From positions 1,116,001-1,180,000 of the forward strand of contig JAGFBZ010000290.1 of NCBI GenBank assembly GCA_018398805.1: 64,000 nucleotides of DNA, read 5' to 3'. Of this stretch, positions 57,735-64,000 are shown in pieces. Origin of the DNA: Hirundichthys speculiger. Its lineage: Eukaryota > Chordata > Actinopteri > Beloniformes > Exocoetidae. Position numbers and translations under genes: made by a program. The notes under the pieces are model-generated. The model was not told the DNA's origin. It saw nothing but the letters and a program-made list of their open reading frames with translations, and did not search any database. Numbering within the stretch: position 1 is the stretch's first letter; every line of letters begins with the position of its first letter.

Positions 57735-58249
57735 TAAATAACCACTCACTTTAGCAATCTTACAATGTGTCATTTGAACTAAGAAACCAGTAATACAGAC
57801 ATAGCATAAACATATCTTTATAGACATTTTTTTTTACTTTTCTAATAGCTTTCATAGGTCACTCTGACATTTTGTGCAAGTTCTCTTTTAAATGTGTGTG
57901 TATGTGTAGTGGATGACAAAGAAAGAGAAAGGAGTGAGCAAGTCAGTGTAACCTTGAGATAAGACAAACTATCCACATAGTAGTGTCTAATAAAACACAG
58001 ATGATCATGGTGTACACCCTCATTACCAAATAGACACCTTCTGTCTTCCTTATTATTTCCAGCTATCTGAAGCTAACACTAACACGCGCACACACACCCA
58101 CATAGACACACACGTGCAACAGACTTTGAACTTTGGGGAAAAAAATGTCAACGGTTCTACAAGTTTTCATAATTGAGTTGTAGAGGACAACCTTGTCCCC
58201 CGTCACACTTCCTCTCACAAGTTACCTCACATACCATATTTAAGACCAG
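57075..58249. other. Intergenic with (TA)n at 57,694-57,734
   Basis: No supported coding frame. The stretch 57,420-57,600 reads like degraded retroelement text but is too short to classify. Confidence 0.35.
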
Positions 58250-58357
58250 ATTGTGGGTTTTGTGACTCCTGTTTGGTCTTAAAAACTGTGCAAGAGGCTG
58301 ACTGGAGATACGGAATCATAGGAACAGAAACACAAAACCATCACAGAATCTGACAAG
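58235..58357 (+). promoter_or_regulatory. Putative folate receptor promoter and 5' UTR exon
   Basis: A TATA-like CATATTTAAG lies at about 58,235, followed about 60-120 bp later by a non-coding exon that ends at a strong donor (ACAAG followed by gtaaggt, near 58,355). Assignment to the downstream folate receptor gene is inferred from strand and distance. Confidence 0.4.
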
Positions 58358-59814
58358 GTAAGGTGAATTTGTTCCAAGTTACTTCTCAATTTATTTCAAT
58401 TCAGCACACAGCTTTTTTTTTCTCTAAGCTATTATATGAAAAAAAAAATCAGAAGAGTCATGTAGTTGACCTCTGTGTTTTGCCTTTTTTTGCACAAAAA
58501 TAGTTTTTCTCCCTTTTTGAAAACAGTGGAAACTCATGACTTTGTGACATACAAGTGAAAGGTGTGCACTTTTAGAGCACATTTTTATCCTTGCCGAAGT
58601 TGCATCATGAAGTCATTTGCTAGATGGAAATGACAAAAAGATGACTGTAACCCTCCCAGAAATATAATCAAAAATGTGTATATATACTGAAAACACGTCT
58701 GTCTATATCAGAACCTGAACTAGACTCTGGACTTTTTTGTTCTTTGTTATACTATTTCTTGGCAGTGAGTCATTTTGTGCACTTATGATCCTCGTTGATT
58801 CCTCGTTCACAATTAAACTGTCTAGTCAGGGGTAGATTATTTTGTTCACTTGAACTCTGGGTCCTGAAAGTCCCCAGGCTGCTATGTGACATGGTGTGAG
58901 ACCTCATACAGTCTCAGCGAGGATTGAATGCAGTAAAACTCAAAAGCCACTGATGAGATTTCTGGTATTCAGTCAACACGGGTTTACTCAATTCATGGTT
59001 CCGTTTAAACTGAATTATAATCACGTGCTCATCTGGTATGTTTTACAGGTAACAACAACACAGGCACAATGCTGGAGAAGCAGAGGTCATAACTGTCAGA
59101 TATTCTCATGAATGATAAGACACAGGGTCATTAAGCAGATAGTACACCATCATATATTGGCTCAGATGTGGTAGATATTTATCTTAAACAAGTACAGTTT
59201 ACACAATATTATTCTTTTTGTAAGTAAGATGGTTGAAGCACTTGACCAAAAATATAAAAAACTATAAAGGTTGGGATTTTTAATATCCTGTGTAACCTCC
59301 ATAATATTTGAATTTTAACAACAAGCAACCATAAATAACAACAGTTGTTATAGTTATTCACTGTAGGTAAGCTTAACATAACTTATGTTCTGTTTTTTTT
59401 TCTGGTTTTATCAATTTTCAACAACTGTAAAATGTTCCAACTCCTGACCATGTGAACACCAGCTCCCCCCCCTGCTCCAACCACAGTAACCACATTGGTG
59501 CATTCAGCAGGATGTCTAATGCCCTTTAAAAAAAAAAAAAAAAAAAAAAAAGCTCTGTTACTACTAAACAAGACTAAAGACTGTCAACATTTCCAGTCAT
59601 TACTTATTAGCAAACAACCCACACACCTGCCAGCTATGCTTTATGCAGCTATCGTAATCAGATTACAGGTTACAAGACCTCGCTTGTTACAGACTGGACT
59701 TTTGATCTCTGCTATATGTTCACCGCTGTTGCATAATTTTCACGTTTTCTTGAGTATTTCATGGAGAACCTCCCATTGATTTATGTTGATGCTTCTTTTA
59801 TCTTCTCTGAAGTC

Positions 59815-62170
<2,356 letters not shown>

Positions 62171-63530
62171 TAAAATGACACCTTTGATATCCATTGCTTT
62201 GATAAAGGGAATAAAAGTGGTCAGTAATCCTCTTCTGTCCCTGTTGCTTCTCTTATATCACTGAGCCTCCAAAATAATAAAAGCCTCAGGACTGCGTCCT
62301 TGTGAATGGGCCCAGCAGGGAACCTTTGTGAACCTTTACAAATCCATAGTAATTATTTGAAAAGCTAGCATTTTCAAATTGCATTTTTGCTTCTTTTGAG
62401 AGGGAACCAGAACATACATTCATTTGCAATCCTCCTCCTTTTATGAAGACAAAACTCAAAAATACAATTTGTGTTCTTAATTTGATACACATATTTTCTG
62501 TTATGTCCAACTATACATGTTATATTCTCCAAAAAATGTAAATGGTATGTAATACAGCAATTAATGAGGGAGCCAGCTGCCCTTTGTGGAAATAACACAG
62601 CTCACATTGACGATACAATTTCAACACCTAAATGTAAGAAGTCAGAATCAAGGCAGACTGGCAATTTTGTGCCTTGGAAAGTAAAGTATATTTGTAAAAT
62701 ATCTGTTTGGATGAGGTTTATAAAACAAAAATAAACCCCTGCATCTGAAAGAGCTATGACAGAACATGCCACATTCTGTATTACTGCTCTGCTCTGGGTT
62801 GACGTTTCTCTTAAGTGCAGACTGTAGATCAGTTTAATAACCCCTTCGTAGCCTCAACTACCACTGGGGAAACTGTAAAACTGACCCTGGACCTGGAGGG
62901 AAAATCCTTCTCTACACTGGTCCCCAGTGAACGCTCTGCCACATGACCACTCTGGGCCAGCGAGTGGTTATTGGGCTCCAGTACCTGGTAATTATGGGGT
63001 TTTAAGTCTTCTGAGTGTGTGTGTGTCCATGTGTTGTGTGACAAAAAGAGGGAAATCGCGAAAAGAGAAATAGCCTCAGAGTGTAAATGTCTCGGACGTT
63101 GCCTAGATGCAACTTAGTTCATTTGTCTGTTTGTGTGTAGGCTATGTTTGACTTTCAGAACCATATGTTTAACATAAGTTTTAATTCCACACTAACTTAA
63201 TATAACCTTATTACATAGGTTTTGACATAAGTATAACCAAAATAGAATAAGATAAGATGAAAAAAATAGGCAAATGCAACTTTAGATGAACAATAACACA
63301 GCATATTATACTGTACATATCTCTCTATTAATTCAACGTAAACAAAGCCAAATACAGAAGCAGAGTGTGAAAAACAAATGACATCCTCATGTCTTCTAAA
63401 ACAAATTAGAGGGTAAGTATGAGTCTAGTGCTGCTAATTAAATGCATTTGATTAACTGATCATTAACATGCTTGATCACCTCTATAAAAGCATACACACA
63501 GCTTGCTTATCTGCAGCATTCAGACGTGTG
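62171..63530. other. Downstream of folate receptor, no gene seen
   Basis: An AATAAA at about 62,211 probably ends the folate receptor transcript. The remainder is AT-rich with no supported coding frame. Confidence 0.4.
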
Positions 63531-63990
63531 TTAGCACAATGCTAACACATGTCTGAAAGGATCCAAGACATTCAACTGTTGCTCGAAGAGTTGCAAAGCA
63601 ATTCCCACGCAGTTTGGATGTTGGACCCCATCATTTCACAGTGAGAAAGATTGGCAGTTGAAAACATTCAAGAGGCTACAAATCTTGTGTTCTTGTGTTC
63701 AAGGGTCCAATGTGACCACCAGAACACTTGCATCTTTCTGACAGCAAAATAACATTTTGAAGAAATTTGTTCACCAGCAAATCTACAAGAGACAATGTCT
63801 GAAAAAAAGTATGAAAACAAGTTGTTGCAGTGGCACAAAGTCCAAAACACAACTGAAATGCAGTGGCAGGATATTAAGATTGCTGTGTGTAAACAACTAC
63901 CCGGTAACATCAGTGAAGTGGCGCAATGATGTAGAGAAGAGTGGCCACAATTCTCCACAATGATATGAGAGACTAAGAAAAAGATTATTT
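63531..63990 (+). mobile_element. Possible degraded transposase fragment
   Basis: Broken plus-strand frames include RIQDIQLLLEELQSNSHAVW near the start and, about 250 bases on, QLPGNISEVAQ then CREEWPQF with stops between. The latter resembles the carboxy-terminal segment of Tc1-like transposases. A short inverted repeat (gtgttagca against tgctaacac) lies at 63,528-63,550. Evidence is thin. Confidence 0.3.
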
Positions 63991-64000
63991 CAAGTTATTG

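Overview
The window is vertebrate nuclear DNA, almost certainly from a teleost fish. Genes are split into small GT-AG exons. The interspersed repeats are those typical of ray-finned fish: Tc1/mariner elements, hAT-type elements, non-LTR retrotransposons, an abundant repeat with an (ATGG)n tail, and long TA/GA microsatellites. The gene set matches human 11q13.4: NUMA1, LRRC51/TOMT (LRTOMT), LAMTOR1, ANAPC15 and a folate receptor. Nothing bacterial, plasmid-like or CRISPR-like is present.

Layout. 1-950: retrotransposon debris. 1,021-2,178 (-): a frameshifted USP-type deubiquitinase-like gene. 2,300-3,470: a hAT-like element among microsatellites. 4,179-11,447 (-): an eleven-exon FISNA-NACHT NLR-like gene without visible leucine-rich repeats, with degenerate nucleotide-binding motifs and a Tc1 element in an intron. 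13,538-26,819 (-): complete numa1, with one 4.2-kb coiled-coil exon built of tandem repeats and a hAT element with an exact 8-bp target duplication in an intron. 27,600-30,105 (+): lrrc51, head-to-head with numa1. 34,016-36,856 (-): lamtor1. 37,280-40,084 (-): a broken LINE, followed by an LTR-like block and two inverted-repeat DNA elements. 44,659-46,652 (+): a secreted frizzled-related gene (CRD plus netrin-like domain). 48,600-51,763 (+): tomt, with a Tc1 relic split by a solo-LTR-like insertion in its last intron. 53,455-54,182 (-): anapc15. 55,886-57,074: an internally deleted Tc1 element. 58,250-62,170 (+): a GPI-anchored folate receptor gene. 62,180-64,000: non-coding sequence with possible transposon debris.

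The genes form no operon-like unit. The order lrrc51 - lamtor1 (reverse) - tomt is the arrangement that in primates underlies the LRTOMT locus. In this fish the sFRP gene lies between lamtor1 and tomt. The main points for a second look are the degenerate NLR, the recent 1.02-kb higher-order duplication in the NuMA rod, short frameshifts clustered in otherwise conserved exons (probably residual assembly indels), nested transposon insertions, and motif-level promoter candidates (X-box and ZNF143-like at lrrc51, CLEAR/M-box-like pairs at lamtor1).
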